A stretch of 64,000 bases of DNA. Source: Martinezella rhizogenes (GTDB taxonomy: Bacteria; Pseudomonadota; Alphaproteobacteria; Rhizobiales; Rhizobiaceae). The notes below the pieces were generated by a model. The model saw only the letters and a list, made by a program, of their open reading frames with translations. It had not been told where the DNA came from and searched no databases. The stretch covers positions 1 to 64,000 of the forward strand of contig JAAMEZ010000049.1 of the NCBI GenBank assembly GCA_013322215.1. The letters are read 5' to 3'. A program made the position numbers and the translations under genes. Below are positions 1-8,693 of the stretch, in pieces; position 1 is the first letter of the stretch, and the number at the start of each line of letters is the position of its first letter.

Positions 1-99
1 GAGCCCCCGCTGAAACCTCGCGAGGGATGATTGAAACATGGGTCAAATCTCAGTGATAATTTCCCGCTATCCCGGGTCAGTTCTCAGTGCAAATCAACA
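1..99. mobile_element. Right end of an IS21-like insertion sequence (partial)
   Basis: Two imperfect direct copies of a ~21-base unit lie at 40-60 and 74-94. Both start GGGTCA and contain TCTCAGTG, and the second is followed by CAACA. Multiple terminal repeats of this kind are typical of IS21-family ends downstream of istB. No transposase coding sequence is visible, so only the tip of the element is in the window. The exact boundary near base 99 is inferred; no target duplication can be checked. Confidence 0.45.
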
Positions 100-223
100 T
101 CTCGGTTTCCTGTGGTCACAAATGGCCGGGCAGAACCGATCCGATAAGTGCCAACTGACTGAAGAAAGGCTGCGAAATTGCTGTCGGCGGCAAAGAACGT
201 CGATAAGCGCTTGCCTGCAGTGC

Positions 224-1120
224 TCAGAGCTTTTTCCGCAGCTTTTCGATATGTTCCTCATAAATCGTTTTTACCAGTTGCTGAAGTGCGTCCGTACGTT
301 CGCCAAGCCAGGCGAGTGCTTCCTCGCTGATTTTGAAATGCTCGGAATAGCGGGCTTTCACGTAGGCTTGGTTGATGATGTTGAACCAGGCGGTATAGCG
401 TAGCCGATCTTGTGGCCAGATCTCAGCAAGCCGCTGATCGCGACCTTCGGCAAGTGTCCTTAAATGGTTGAGGTTGTGTGAGGCAGGGCTGTAATTCGTC
501 AATGTCAGCAGTAAGGTCGAATAGGCCTGTTCAATCGCTTGATGGAGCAGGAATGCTGCTTCGTCTGGGTCACCCTCGTTTGCGTAAAATCGAGCGCCTT
601 TTAGAAGCTTTTGGCTTCTTTGAAATCTCTTAAAATGCTGTTGAGCCGCACGATGTTCTTCTGCTGGCGTGAGCGGCTTCGGCTCGGCGAGTTCTTCGTC
701 ATCGAGTTCATAAAGAACGATGCCGTCACGACGGATCTCGCTGAAGAAATATTTGCCGAGTTTCAGTGCCGTGTTGACCTCACGCAGCGAATGCACGGCA
801 AGGCTCACCGGCGGCTTGACGATGCGGGGAAAGCGGTCGGCCGCCTTGCGCCAGTATAGGCCGAAGTCGGTCAGCTTGCGATTGTTGACGATCACCAGCA
901 GATCGTAGTCAGACTTATAGCCTTTGCCGGTATGCTCTTCATCGACCCAATTGCCACGCGCGTAGGAGCCGAAAAGAATGATCTTGAGGATACGGCCCTT
1001 TTTCTTGAAATCGGCCGTACCTTCCTTCAACGCATCTTCGAATTCTTCATGCACGATCTCGACAATTCGCGACAATTCCAGTCGTTTGTGTTCCGGCAGA
1101 TGATCGAGGCTGAACTTCAT
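224..1120 (-). CDS. Nucleotidyltransferase-HEPN fusion protein
   Basis: The 298-residue product joins a minimal nucleotidyltransferase (MNT) domain to a C-terminal HEPN domain. The N-terminal half has the polymerase-beta signature: FGSYARG, then DYDLLV about 20 residues later, giving the G-S and D-x-D metal-binding residues. The C-terminal half is helical, with the LLHQAIEQAY helix and an ARYSEH segment typical of HEPN proteins. HEPN and MNT usually occur as separate toxin (RNase) and antitoxin (AMPylating) proteins, and single-chain fusions are also known. Whether this one is toxic, self-inhibited or an antibiotic-type nucleotidyltransferase cannot be told. I placed the start at the ATG before KFSLDH; the 57 codons upstream look non-coding. 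It stands alone beside IS and prophage remnants. Confidence 0.75.
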   Translation of the reverse strand: MKFSLDHLPEHKRLELSRIVEIVHEEFEDALKEGTADFKKKGRILKIILFGSYARGNWVDEEHTGKGYKSDYDLLVIVNNRKLTDFGLYWRKAADRFPRIVKPPVSLAVHSLREVNTALKLGKYFFSEIRRDGIVLYELDDEELAEPKPLTPAEEHRAAQQHFKRFQRSQKLLKGARFYANEGDPDEAAFLLHQAIEQAYSTLLLTLTNYSPASHNLNHLRTLAEGRDQRLAEIWPQDRLRYTAWFNIINQAYVKARYSEHFKISEEALAWLGERTDALQQLVKTIYEEHIEKLRKKL

Positions 1121-1526
1121 GGAGAGCGGGACCCTTCTGATGATTCCAGTTCTAGGGACGATCCGTTTACAATGCCAGTCCGATATTGATCCTATGCCAC
1201 CCGGATAATGTAGCAGAAGAGATCTTTCAGCCCTTCGATTGAATTCGGATTTCGAGGGCGCCTGCTCAATAATCTGCTCTGCGCTGGTCACGGTAAGATC
1301 CGCGTGTTCCCTTTATGTTCTTATATTGCAAATGACAAGTCAAGTTTGACTTCTGAGCATTAAGGTGGTGGCTCATCTCATTAAATGCCGCCGATAAAAA
1401 CCAAATAGCTTGCGGACATTTTCTCCTCAGAGACTCCAGGCGCCGATGTGTTTGAGAAATGTCCGTTCGCCGGAGTCTTTTGGGTATCCAACCGTCTCGA
1501 CGCTTTACAGGCCGAGGCATTTTGTC

Positions 1527-1922
1527 GTGGGATTCAACACCAGGACCTCAGGCGCGGTCACTGCGGTCGAGGCTATCCCCTCCGACGCGCTGCCTATCAC
1601 GGATGAGCAATGGTCGGATCTCGTCATCAACCAGGGTCGGCGCAAATTTATCAGTGGCCAAGTGGTCGAGTACGATCCACCTGTTATCGTGGTCGTACCC
1701 GCTGCCGTCTCCTCCCGCCAGTTCGAGCTGCAGTTTCTCGCAGCCGGTCTCCTCGATCAGGTAGACGCATGGGTTTCCAGCCAATCGAAGGCTGTCCAGA
1801 TCGCCTATGAATATTCCGGCTCGTTCGTCCGGACGGAACCTATGATGGCCGCTGGCTTCGCGGCGCTGGGCTTTACCGATCAGCAGATCGACGACTTCTT
1901 CACGGCTGCGGCTGCGCTATGA
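1527..1922 (+). CDS. Phage tail-fibre-like protein, probable prophage remnant
   Basis: The reading frame encodes about 131 residues. It contains the PITDEQWSDL and GRRKFISGQVVEYDPP segments seen in short phage tail-fibre or tail-assembly proteins, followed by the VSSRQFELQFLAAGLLDQV helix common at the C-terminus of such proteins in rhizobial prophages. A GTG at 1527 with GAGG about ten bases upstream is a possible start. The same frame is open back to 1410, but those codons do not look like this family, so the 5' end may be a junction. It is 4-bp coupled to the next fragment, as in phage morphogenesis operons. Phage origin is an inference from family resemblance. Confidence 0.45.
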   Translation: MGFNTRTSGAVTAVEAIPSDALPITDEQWSDLVINQGRRKFISGQVVEYDPPVIVVVPAAVSSRQFELQFLAAGLLDQVDAWVSSQSKAVQIAYEYSGSFVRTEPMMAAGFAALGFTDQQIDDFFTAAAAL

Positions 1923-2038
1923 TCATCCGCTATCTGGCATATTTCCCGGCGAACCTGCTGTTCGTCCTGCTGGCTTTGACCGGTTCCATTAAGCCGCGGG
2001 ATTTCGGCGCGCACAGAGAGCAAAGGCTGGCCCATTAA
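1919..2038 (+). pseudogene. Truncated 5' fragment of a small phage-type membrane protein gene
   Basis: An ATG overlapping the previous stop (ATGA) opens a 39-codon frame starting MIIRYLAYFPANLLFVLLAL, a hydrophobic segment like small proteins that follow tail-fibre genes in rhizobial prophages. From about 1990 the frame reads antisense through the 3' end of the methyltransferase gene. The original gene was therefore probably cut off here by a rearrangement. Whether the short product is made is unknown. Confidence 0.3.
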
Positions 2039-2675
2039 CGTGGTATGGATCATCGAAGGCGATGTCGATTGCTTGGAAGCCCTTGGATCGCAGATAGCCG
2101 ATGATGCTTTCCCGGGTCATCCAAATCGCATAGGGCGCATCGCCACCGGAGAAAATTGCTAAGTCCATCACTTCCCGCGGATAGGCCCGTTTAGATCCAA
2201 AATAACCAGGCGCGATCTCAGATGCAGGCTGATAGATGCTGCTATCGGGTCGTTTTGCGATAATGTTTTGGTCAAAATATTGGGTCCAGAAGAACAGTCG
2301 ATCAGACTTCGACGACAGGGCATCGAGCAGCGCAATGGGATTCGTCATATGGTAAAGAATGCCACTTGCGACAGCAATGTCGTACTTTTTGTCGCTGCCA
2401 TTGAGATGGCGTATTGCGTCATCGAGAACAAAATTGGCGCGTTTTAGATTGAATATCTCTTTGATCGCCAAACACTTTAGATAGGCGCGAGGGTTGTTTT
2501 CGATCGACGTTATCGACTGGGCGCCGAGATTGTGAAGCATATACGTATGCGCTGCTTCGAGCGGCCCAAGTTCAAGGATATCCATTCCGGTCATGGGGCC
2601 GAACTTCTGGTAAAGCCAGCCAATACGAGGATCCTCGAAAAGGGTCGTTGTCCCGGGTATTGCCTTCAGGCCGTG
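1989..2675 (-). pseudogene. Class I SAM-dependent methyltransferase, 5'-truncated
   Basis: From the ATG at 2594 the frame encodes 201 residues with a methyltransferase motif I (DILELGPLEAAHTY), a motif II-like acidic turn (SIENNP) and ASGILYHM, as in small-molecule or glycan methyltransferases. Upstream of that ATG the frame continues with family-like residues (TLFEDPRIGWLYQKFGP) to about 2675, but I see no start codon with a ribosome site before the in-frame stop near 2738. The gene has therefore probably lost its N-terminus, though a shortened protein from 2594 is possible. A related intact gene lies just upstream on the same strand, so the pair may come from a polysaccharide or peptide modification locus. 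Confidence 0.5.
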
Positions 2676-2699
2676 GCTTGACTGCGCGCTTCGTAAAAG

Positions 2700-2833
2700 C
2701 TGGACAGTTATTCCGCCAATTCCCGGTCTATCAGTCTATGCAGGCCTCTACTGCTGAAGTTACCGCAAGCTTGGTTGCAACAGTGCAATATCTTGGTAAA
2801 CAGCTGGCCGAATTGAAGGCGGCTAGCTCTTAA
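2700..2833 (+). pseudogene. Unidentified 3' gene fragment
   Basis: A short plus-strand frame ends with about 40 residues (RQFPVYQSMQASTAEV, then LGKQLAELKAASS and a stop) that look like a coherent helical protein tail. The sequence upstream is antisense to the truncated methyltransferase. The fragment overlaps the 3' end of the neighbouring methyltransferase gene by 11 bp. I do not recognise the family. It is listed because both codon use and amphipathic pattern look coding, and because it marks another broken junction. Confidence 0.2.
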
Positions 2834-3623
2834 GGCTGTCGGACTTTATGCCGACGAAGAGGCCGCGCTGATGGGTCTTATAATATCCCTTGTCGAGGAC
2901 ATCGAGAAGCTCCACTCCACCCCATAGGTCATACTGCTCGAAAACCATGTCGAAACCAGCGACGCGCATCGCATGAACGAGACCATGGCGCGTGGGCCAG
3001 AATGATTTCTGGTTTTCCCATGAATGCCACTTCAGTTTGTCGAGGTCTTCCTTGCTGCCGCCCTGGTGTTCCGGCAACCAGCGACCGGGTATGCCCTCAT
3101 GCTCCGTCATTGGGGACAGCGCGTGGGCGGTCTCGTCATCAAGCGGGGCGAAGTGGGTGTGAATGAAGATGGCGTTCTTGGTGCAGCTTGACATGAGCTG
3201 GATGAAGTCTCGTGGCCTGTCCAGATGGTATAGAAGGCCGATGCAGAAGGTGAGATCGAAAGTGCCATACTTTGCCATATTCCAGCAGTCGTCATTGACG
3301 AAATTAAGGTTAGGCAGATTGAAGGCGTCTTTCACCTTCAGGCAATTCTCATAGTTCGATGGGCGCACCTCGAGGCCCGTCGAGATCATGCCGCGTTTCG
3401 CGAATTCCAGTGCGTAGCCGCCCTCCAGGCAGCCAAGATCAATGATGGATTTTCCTTCAAGCTTTCCACCGTAAAGGACATTCAAATCCTTCAAGACTGA
3501 ATGCAACTGCGGAGCGTCGGCGATGAAGCCGGGCTCATCAGGGATCGTAACGGTTCCATCGGGAAGGCGAATGTTATGGCCGCTAAAACCGGCACGTTTG
3601 GTTGGGTCGAATTTCATGTTCAT
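2823..3623 (-). CDS. Class I SAM-dependent methyltransferase
   Basis: The 266-residue protein has a SAM-binding motif I (IIDLGCLEGGYALEFAKRG) near residue 65, an acidic residue at the end of beta-2 (GLEVRPSN) and a FCIGLLYHLDRP segment typical of methyltransferases acting on sugars or small molecules. I chose the ATG at 3623 because GGAGG lies six bases upstream; the 19 preceding codons have no ribosome site. It could methylate a surface glycan or a secondary metabolite, but nothing local identifies the substrate. It is the only apparently intact gene in this part of the degraded region. Confidence 0.7.
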   Translation of the reverse strand: MNMKFDPTKRAGFSGHNIRLPDGTVTIPDEPGFIADAPQLHSVLKDLNVLYGGKLEGKSIIDLGCLEGGYALEFAKRGMISTGLEVRPSNYENCLKVKDAFNLPNLNFVNDDCWNMAKYGTFDLTFCIGLLYHLDRPRDFIQLMSSCTKNAIFIHTHFAPLDDETAHALSPMTEHEGIPGRWLPEHQGGSKEDLDKLKWHSWENQKSFWPTRHGLVHAMRVAGFDMVFEQYDLWGGVELLDVLDKGYYKTHQRGLFVGIKSDSLKS

Positions 3624-3916
3624 GTCGTTCCTCCGCGAGCATGAGAGGCTCATTTTTAAGGAAATGCTTTTGGATCGCAACTAAAACATGATTTTTGCCG
3701 CTTAATTCGAAGCGGATTTCAATCATAAGTCTAATTCGCGATTAATAATACGCCATTCCTTTTCTTTTCTCAGGGCATCCAATGAAACCGAAACTCATGT
3801 GCAGGCTGGGGCGGGCACGTTGGCGCGCCTATCTCATGTGGCCGGTCTATGTCATGGAACTTCGGGACGCCGGTGCCGGGCATCGTCCCCTATCTCGACG
3901 GCTGGATCCCTCACTG

Positions 3917-4087
3917 GTTGTCGATCGCGCCAAGTCCTTCATCCGCGTCCAGGCTTATGGCTTCACGTCGCTGCCAATCATCCATGCGCTGCAGCGGGCT
4001 GCGGGCAGGGACGTCGAAGTCCTGATGATCCTCGACAAGACGAATGAGCGAAAATATTCGGGCGCGACCTTGCTCGAGGCGGCTGGC
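3917..4087 (+). pseudogene. Fragment of a phospholipase D-family nuclease gene
   Basis: About 57 codons read AKSFIRVQAYGFTS, then HALQRAAGRDVEVLMILDKTNER and SGATLLEAAG. This matches the first half of small PLD-family endonucleases of the Nuc type, often carried on conjugative plasmids. The catalytic HKD motif that should follow is missing, because the frame runs straight into an antisense XRE fragment. The upstream codons back to 3782 do not resemble the family. This is a non-functional internal fragment. Confidence 0.5.
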
Positions 4088-4257
4088 TGTCCATGGTTGA
4101 GGAATTCAATTCCCGCACTCTCAAGGGCTCGTTGGACGGCTTGCACGTTTGCTGCCAGGCCCGAGATGCCCGCAGAGCCAGACGCCTCCATGCTTCGGAT
4201 CGTGTTTACGTGCACGTTCGCTGTTTTAGCTAAACGTAAATCCAAAACGAGAAGGTA
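4084..4257 (-). pseudogene. Fragment of a small XRE-type helix-turn-helix regulator gene
   Basis: On the minus strand about 58 codons read LRLAKTANVHVNTIRSME, then VQRALESAGIEFLNHGQP. This is the HTH and following helix of short rhizobial Cro/C1-type regulators, whose last strand normally reads GVEFI or GVEFL. The native C-terminus is absent: after HGQP the frame reads antisense to the PLD fragment. The first helix is also poorly matched. The two fragments abut within about four bases, marking a recombination point. Confidence 0.45.
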
Positions 4258-4482
4258 GCGGCGCGACAAAAAGGGCAATTTCTGCATCCTGGAGAGGCGT
4301 CATTGGGCAAGGAAGCCCGCCGCGCTTCGAGCATTTCTGCTCGCAGGCGGACCTCCTACAGAGGGGTATTGGGGATGCGTCGGCGTCAAGCCTTCATTCA
4401 ATGAACGATCACTGAACGTTTATCTTCCAAACGTCGTGGCATCCCAAGATCATACCCAATGTTTTCACGTCGTCATCCTGTT

Positions 4483-5553
4483 TTAGCGAACCCAGTTGTT
4501 CCATCTTTCCAGCAACTCCGAGGCATGATCGTTGATCCATTTGGCATCTGGAATGACAATGCTGTCGCGCACGTCTTCGGCGCTCGGCATCTGGTCGCGA
4601 ACTGCTTGCGGCATCATCGTAATCGCCGTGCTGCTAGGCGGCGTGCACAATAATGCCTCGCAAACCTTGGCTTGGATGTCCGGGGAATCCAACCAGAAGG
4701 CGATGAGCTTCAGAGCATTGTCCCGATTGGGCGCCCCTTTGATAACCGTAAGACGATCGCCCACCAGAAATGCCGCCTTGTTCGACCAGGCGATCGAGCG
4801 TCCTTCTGCCTTGAGCGCGCTTGCCCTCGTTAGCCAGATCTGCCCAATGCTGTAGTCATTCTCACGAAACCCCTGGACGCTTTGATCTCCGGTTTTCCAC
4901 CAGAGCGAGATGGACGGCCGCAATGCGTCAAGTTTCTTAAGGGCGCGATCGACGTCGAGCGGAAATAGGTTCTCGCGCTTGACCCCATCTGCCAAAAGGG
5001 CAGCCGCCATGACGCGCCACGGATCGTCGAAATTCGGAAACGAGCGTCCGCCCGGAAACTTCGAAGTATCCCACATATCCGCCCAGGTGACCGGTTGGTT
5101 GCCTTTGAAGGCTTGCGGATCGTAGGCCATCAATGTGGCTGTCGAAAACAGCCGCACGCCGGCCGGGATGCAGGCATCGGGAACAAGATCCTGACGGTCC
5201 TTAAATTGTGTGCAAAAACTGTCAAGCGGCTCGGAAATCGCAAGATGATCCTTTGAGCTCACCTGGATTTCTCCATCGGGATAGAGATCCCAGCTGACAT
5301 TGCCGGTTTTCACCATCGCGGTCGCCTTGGCGCGCATCTCCGCGTTGGTCGCCGCTACGGAAACGACCTGGATACCAGTCTTAGCGGTGAACGGCTCGAA
5401 CCACCATTTGCGTAACGCCGCATCATAGGCGCCGCCGGTGGTGGCGATGACGACCTGCTCGCGGGCATATGCTGGACCGGGCGTCTCTCCCAGAAGAATG
5501 GCTGCGCAAAGCATAGCGATGCCGCTCAGCCGGATGGCTGCTCTCATTGTCAT
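4483..5553 (-). CDS. Polyamine-type ABC transporter, periplasmic substrate-binding protein
   Basis: The 356-residue protein starts with a signal peptide (hydrophobic ~20 residues ending PAYA-RE) followed by VVIATTGGAYDAALRKWW and PFTAKTGIQV, the N-terminal lobe pattern of PotD/PotF-like binding proteins of the spermidine/putrescine family. It is the last gene of a four-gene leftward operon, 50 bases after the second permease. The ATG at 5553 has GAGGG nine bases upstream and is preferred over the adjacent TTG. The real ligand need not be a polyamine: this family also binds opine-like, amino-acid and phosphonate compounds. The palindrome shared with the rightward catabolic genes suggests the ligand feeds that pathway. 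Confidence 0.8.
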   Translation of the reverse strand: MTMRAAIRLSGIAMLCAAILLGETPGPAYAREQVVIATTGGAYDAALRKWWFEPFTAKTGIQVVSVAATNAEMRAKATAMVKTGNVSWDLYPDGEIQVSSKDHLAISEPLDSFCTQFKDRQDLVPDACIPAGVRLFSTATLMAYDPQAFKGNQPVTWADMWDTSKFPGGRSFPNFDDPWRVMAAALLADGVKRENLFPLDVDRALKKLDALRPSISLWWKTGDQSVQGFRENDYSIGQIWLTRASALKAEGRSIAWSNKAAFLVGDRLTVIKGAPNRDNALKLIAFWLDSPDIQAKVCEALLCTPPSSTAITMMPQAVRDQMPSAEDVRDSIVIPDAKWINDHASELLERWNNWVR

Positions 5554-5603
5554 CAATATTTCCCTCTTTTGGTCGGTCCCGCCTGCAGCGGGTATTTTTG
5601 CCG

Positions 5604-6464
5604 CTATTGCTGCTCCCGGCGGCTGTTCAGGAGATGTATGGAACCCATCAAAAGCAGCGAAACGGCAACGATGATGACCGAGACGGCCGCAATGACAGGT
5701 GTCAGGTTGAAATCGATATCCTCGAACATTTTCCGGCTGATCGTCTTGCCCCCGGTATCAGAGATGAAGAATGCCACGGTCGCTTCGTCGAAGGAGGTCA
5801 AGAAAGCAAAGACCGCGGCCGTCGCGACGGCCGGCGCGAGATTGGGAAGTGTCACCGCAAAGAAGGCCCTGAGCCGCCCCGCTCCGCAGCTCAAGGCCGC
5901 GAGTTCCAGCAACGGGTCCATTCTTTCCAGCGACGCGGAAACGATGATGACGACAAAAGGTACCGCCAGCACCGAATGGGCAAGGACGAATCCCGTCAAA
6001 TTCCCGGTCAGTTGCAAAGGTGAGAAAACCAGATAGAGCGCCACGCCGAAGACGATTGCCGGCACGATCATCGGCCCTAGGCAGAGGGCCTGTAGCAGTG
6101 CCTTGCCGGGAAGTTTGCCACGTACGAGAGCAACCGCCGCCATCGTCCCGATGGTCGTCGCTACCACAGTGGTTACCGCGGCGATCTGTAGGCTGAAAAT
6201 AGTCGATCTCAGCCAGTCGGGATCGGACAGATACGCCTCGAACCAGCGTAGGGTCAGTCCCTGCGGCGGGAACGTGATATAGGAAGCGTCGCTGAGAGCA
6301 AGCGGTATCACCAGCAGCGTCGGAAGGACGAGAAAGAACAGCACCGCCGCAATAATTAGATTGGATGCATGTCGTGCCATCCGTGGCCAGACCGGGCGAT
6401 GCCGGCGGGCGTCGGATGACGGTTTTGCCAATCGCTGCGTCAAAGATTGAGATTCAATGGACAC
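5604..6464 (-). CDS. Polyamine-type ABC transporter, inner-membrane permease (PotC-like)
   Basis: The product is about 286 residues with six predicted membrane helices and the permease EAA loop (LELAALSCGAGRLRAFFAVTLPNLAP) near residues 175-205, which contacts the ATPase. The likely start is a GTG at 6464 overlapping the end of the upstream permease gene by 11 bp, so translation is probably coupled. Family members of this length form heterodimers with a PotB-like partner, here the preceding gene. Confidence 0.85.
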   Translation of the reverse strand: MSIESQSLTQRLAKPSSDARRHRPVWPRMARHASNLIIAAVLFFLVLPTLLVIPLALSDASYITFPPQGLTLRWFEAYLSDPDWLRSTIFSLQIAAVTTVVATTIGTMAAVALVRGKLPGKALLQALCLGPMIVPAIVFGVALYLVFSPLQLTGNLTGFVLAHSVLAVPFVVIIVSASLERMDPLLELAALSCGAGRLRAFFAVTLPNLAPAVATAAVFAFLTSFDEATVAFFISDTGGKTISRKMFEDIDFNLTPVIAAVSVIIVAVSLLLMGSIHLLNSRREQQ

Positions 6465-7353
6465 TGTTCAAACCTTTGCTGAAAGAGAGCGCGCGGCGAA
6501 AGAGCAGCACCAGCAGTAATGTCGCGGTGAGCAGGATGACTGACAGGGCGGCCGCAAATGGCCAATCCAGAAGGACGATTGTCTGCTGACCGATCAGGGT
6601 CGCCATCATCAACGCGCCAGGTCCACCGACTAGGGCGGGCGTGATGTAAAACCCGATGGCGAGAATGAAGCAGATGACACAGCCGGCGAAGACGCCGGAT
6701 AGGCTGAGTGGAAAGGTCACGCGCCAAAAGGCGACGATCCGGCTGGCGCCGAGATTTCGCGCCGCCTGCTCATAAGCGCTCGGCATCGAACGCAAGGCGG
6801 AATGGATCGGCAGAATCATGAAGGGCATCAGCACATGCGTCATCGCGAGAATGACGGCACCCTCCGTATAAAGCATTTTCAACGGTGTCGAGATAACTCC
6901 AAGCTGGATCAGCCCGTCGTTGATGATGCCGTTGCGACCTAGCAGCACGATCCAGGCATAGGAGCGGACAAGCACCGAAGTCCATAGCGGAATGAATAAG
7001 CAGGCTGTTCCGAGCTTTGCCAGCTTGCCTCGCATGCGCGCGATCGCATAGGCGGTCGGATATCCAATTGCAAAGCAGGCAACGGTCACGATCGCCGCGA
7101 TGCGGAAGGTTCTGAGTAGGACCTGAATATAAAGTGGGCTGTCGAAGACACGCTGGTAGGGGGTAAGCGGAACTTCCCCGGAAAGGCTGATGCGGACAAG
7201 CCTGAGCACCGGATAGATGAAGCCTCCCGCCAGGAGGAGGAGCAGGGGCAGGATCAGCAACATGGCCAATAATGGCGAATAGTGGCGGCTCGATCCTGTG
7301 AGGATCCAGCGAAGGAAAGACCCTGTCGATTGTGTCGCGAAGGATGACGCCAT
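6454..7353 (-). CDS. Polyamine-type ABC transporter, inner-membrane permease (PotB-like)
   Basis: This 299-residue membrane protein has six predicted helices and a cytoplasmic EAA motif (YEQAARNLGASRIVAFWRV) around residues 200-220. The longer N-terminus with an extra hydrophobic segment is typical of the PotB side of the pair. Its start lies only three bases after the ATPase stop, preceded by a G-rich ribosome site inside the end of that gene. With the overlapping second permease it should form the channel of the importer. Confidence 0.85.
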   Translation of the reverse strand: MASSFATQSTGSFLRWILTGSSRHYSPLLAMLLILPLLLLLAGGFIYPVLRLVRISLSGEVPLTPYQRVFDSPLYIQVLLRTFRIAAIVTVACFAIGYPTAYAIARMRGKLAKLGTACLFIPLWTSVLVRSYAWIVLLGRNGIINDGLIQLGVISTPLKMLYTEGAVILAMTHVLMPFMILPIHSALRSMPSAYEQAARNLGASRIVAFWRVTFPLSLSGVFAGCVICFILAIGFYITPALVGGPGALMMATLIGQQTIVLLDWPFAAALSVILLTATLLLVLLFRRALSFSKGLNSVH

Positions 7354-7356
7354 GGA

Positions 7357-8463
7357 TTAACCCCCCACTTTTGCAAACAACCGCAGCGCGTTTGCTTCGG
7401 GGATGACGTCAACCAGGTCTCCTTGACGAAGACCTGCGGCCACATGCCCGACGGGCATCTGGATCTGCAGGAGGCGGTCATCGCCGTTCTGGGTTCGCAC
7501 GAAGAAGAGGAAAAACGAACCGGCGAATACGGTTGCGTCGATGGTGCCCGTCAGAATGGCGCCGCGGTCGCGACCATGAGGCGCTAGCGACAACCGTTCG
7601 GGACGAACCGCGATACTGACAGCTTGGCGAGAAGCAAAGGGGCTTGCCCCGTCTTCGGCAGCCGCCGTAGCAACGACGTTGCCCCCTTTTGGCTGTACCA
7701 TGTACTTCCCGTTATCTTGACCGAGATATTCGCCGTCGAGAAAGTTCATGCGACCAATGAAGTCTCCGACAAAGGCCGAGACAGGTGAATGGTAAAGCTC
7801 GAGCGGCGATCCCACTTGAGCCAGCCGGCCTTCTGCCACCACTGCAACGCGATCAGACATGGTGAGTGCCTCCTCCTGATCATGCGTCACATAGACGACG
7901 GTCGCCCCAAGGCGTTGCTGCAAGCTCTTGATTTCCAATTGCAGCGCCTCGCGCAGTTTCTTGTCGAGGGCCCCAAGTGGTTCGTCCATCAAGAGAACGG
8001 GCGGCTCGAAGACGATTGCCCGAGCGACGGCGACGCGTTGCTGCTGGCCTCCGGAGAGTTGATGGGGATATCGATCGCCATAGCCGTCGAGATGTACCTG
8101 CGCCAGCACCGCCTCCACCTTGCGGCTGATGAGATCTTTGTCCATTCGGCGCATGCGCAACGGAAAAGCGATGTTGGCCGACACCGTCAGATGCGGAAAA
8201 AGGGCGTAGCGCTGGAACACCATACCGATGTTGCGCCTGTTTGGCGCCATATAGGTAACGTCGCGACGGCCGATCATAATCTGGCCGTTGCTCGGGCTCT
8301 CGAAACCGGCGATCATCGTTAGTAGCGTCGTCTTGCCGGAGCCCGAAGGACCAAGGATCGACAGGAATTCACCCGCACGGATGGCCAGCGAAATGCCATC
8401 CACAGCAAGCGATGTGTCATATCGTTTTTCAAGCCCTTGCAGCGTAAGTGCTTCACCAATCAA
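7357..8463 (-). CDS. Polyamine-type ABC transporter, ATP-binding protein (PotA-like)
   Basis: The 368-residue ATPase has Walker A (GPSGSGKTT), the Q-loop in VFQRYALFPH, signature LSGGQQQR, Walker B LLMDEP and H-loop YVTHDQEEALTMSD, followed by a C-terminal TOBE-like regulatory domain. This matches PotA/UgpC-type subunits in length and order. I place the start at a TTG (8463) because AAGGAGAGGG ends about three bases before it. The frame is open 77 codons further, but that sequence would run across the divergent control region and does not resemble the family. It is the first gene of the leftward operon. Confidence 0.85.
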   Translation of the reverse strand: MIGEALTLQGLEKRYDTSLAVDGISLAIRAGEFLSILGPSGSGKTTLLTMIAGFESPSNGQIMIGRRDVTYMAPNRRNIGMVFQRYALFPHLTVSANIAFPLRMRRMDKDLISRKVEAVLAQVHLDGYGDRYPHQLSGGQQQRVAVARAIVFEPPVLLMDEPLGALDKKLREALQLEIKSLQQRLGATVVYVTHDQEEALTMSDRVAVVAEGRLAQVGSPLELYHSPVSAFVGDFIGRMNFLDGEYLGQDNGKYMVQPKGGNVVATAAAEDGASPFASRQAVSIAVRPERLSLAPHGRDRGAILTGTIDATVFAGSFFLFFVRTQNGDDRLLQIQMPVGHVAAGLRQGDLVDVIPEANALRLFAKVGG

Positions 8464-8642
8464 AGTCCCTCTCCTTATTGTTGTCGTTATGAAACGTTGT
8501 CGTTTACGCCGGCGCTGCAACTCGCTCACCGATCGCTTGGCTTTTGGTCCGGTTCCCGAATTGAACTTTGGGAAGACGGAAATTTGCGAACGTGTTATGA
8601 CTTTTAATGTCACATAATGTTTGCAAGCACGTCGCTTTTCAT

Positions 8643-8658
8643 TTTTGTTGCAACAAAA
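8643..8658. promoter_or_regulatory. GntR-type operator palindrome, divergent control region
   Basis: A perfect 16-base palindrome, TTTTGTTGCAACAAAA, lies between the divergent transporter operon and the GntR gene, 35 bases before the regulator's start. The same sequence occurs upstream of the aminotransferase gene. The core TTGT-N4-ACAA fits the general form of FCD-type GntR operators (TNGT...ACNA). It is probably the binding site of the adjacent regulator, which would then control itself and the importer. The rest of the 230-base gap (8464-8693) is AT-rich, with a weaker TGAC-N7-GTCA repeat at 8598-8612. Confidence 0.7.
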
Positions 8659-8693
8659 TAAACGTTTGTCAAAGGAAATTGGAGAAATTTTCA

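Noticed and set aside
8598..8612. TGAC-N7-GTCA inverted repeat as a second operator
   Set aside because: Short arms in an AT-rich gap and no second copy in the locus; could be chance.
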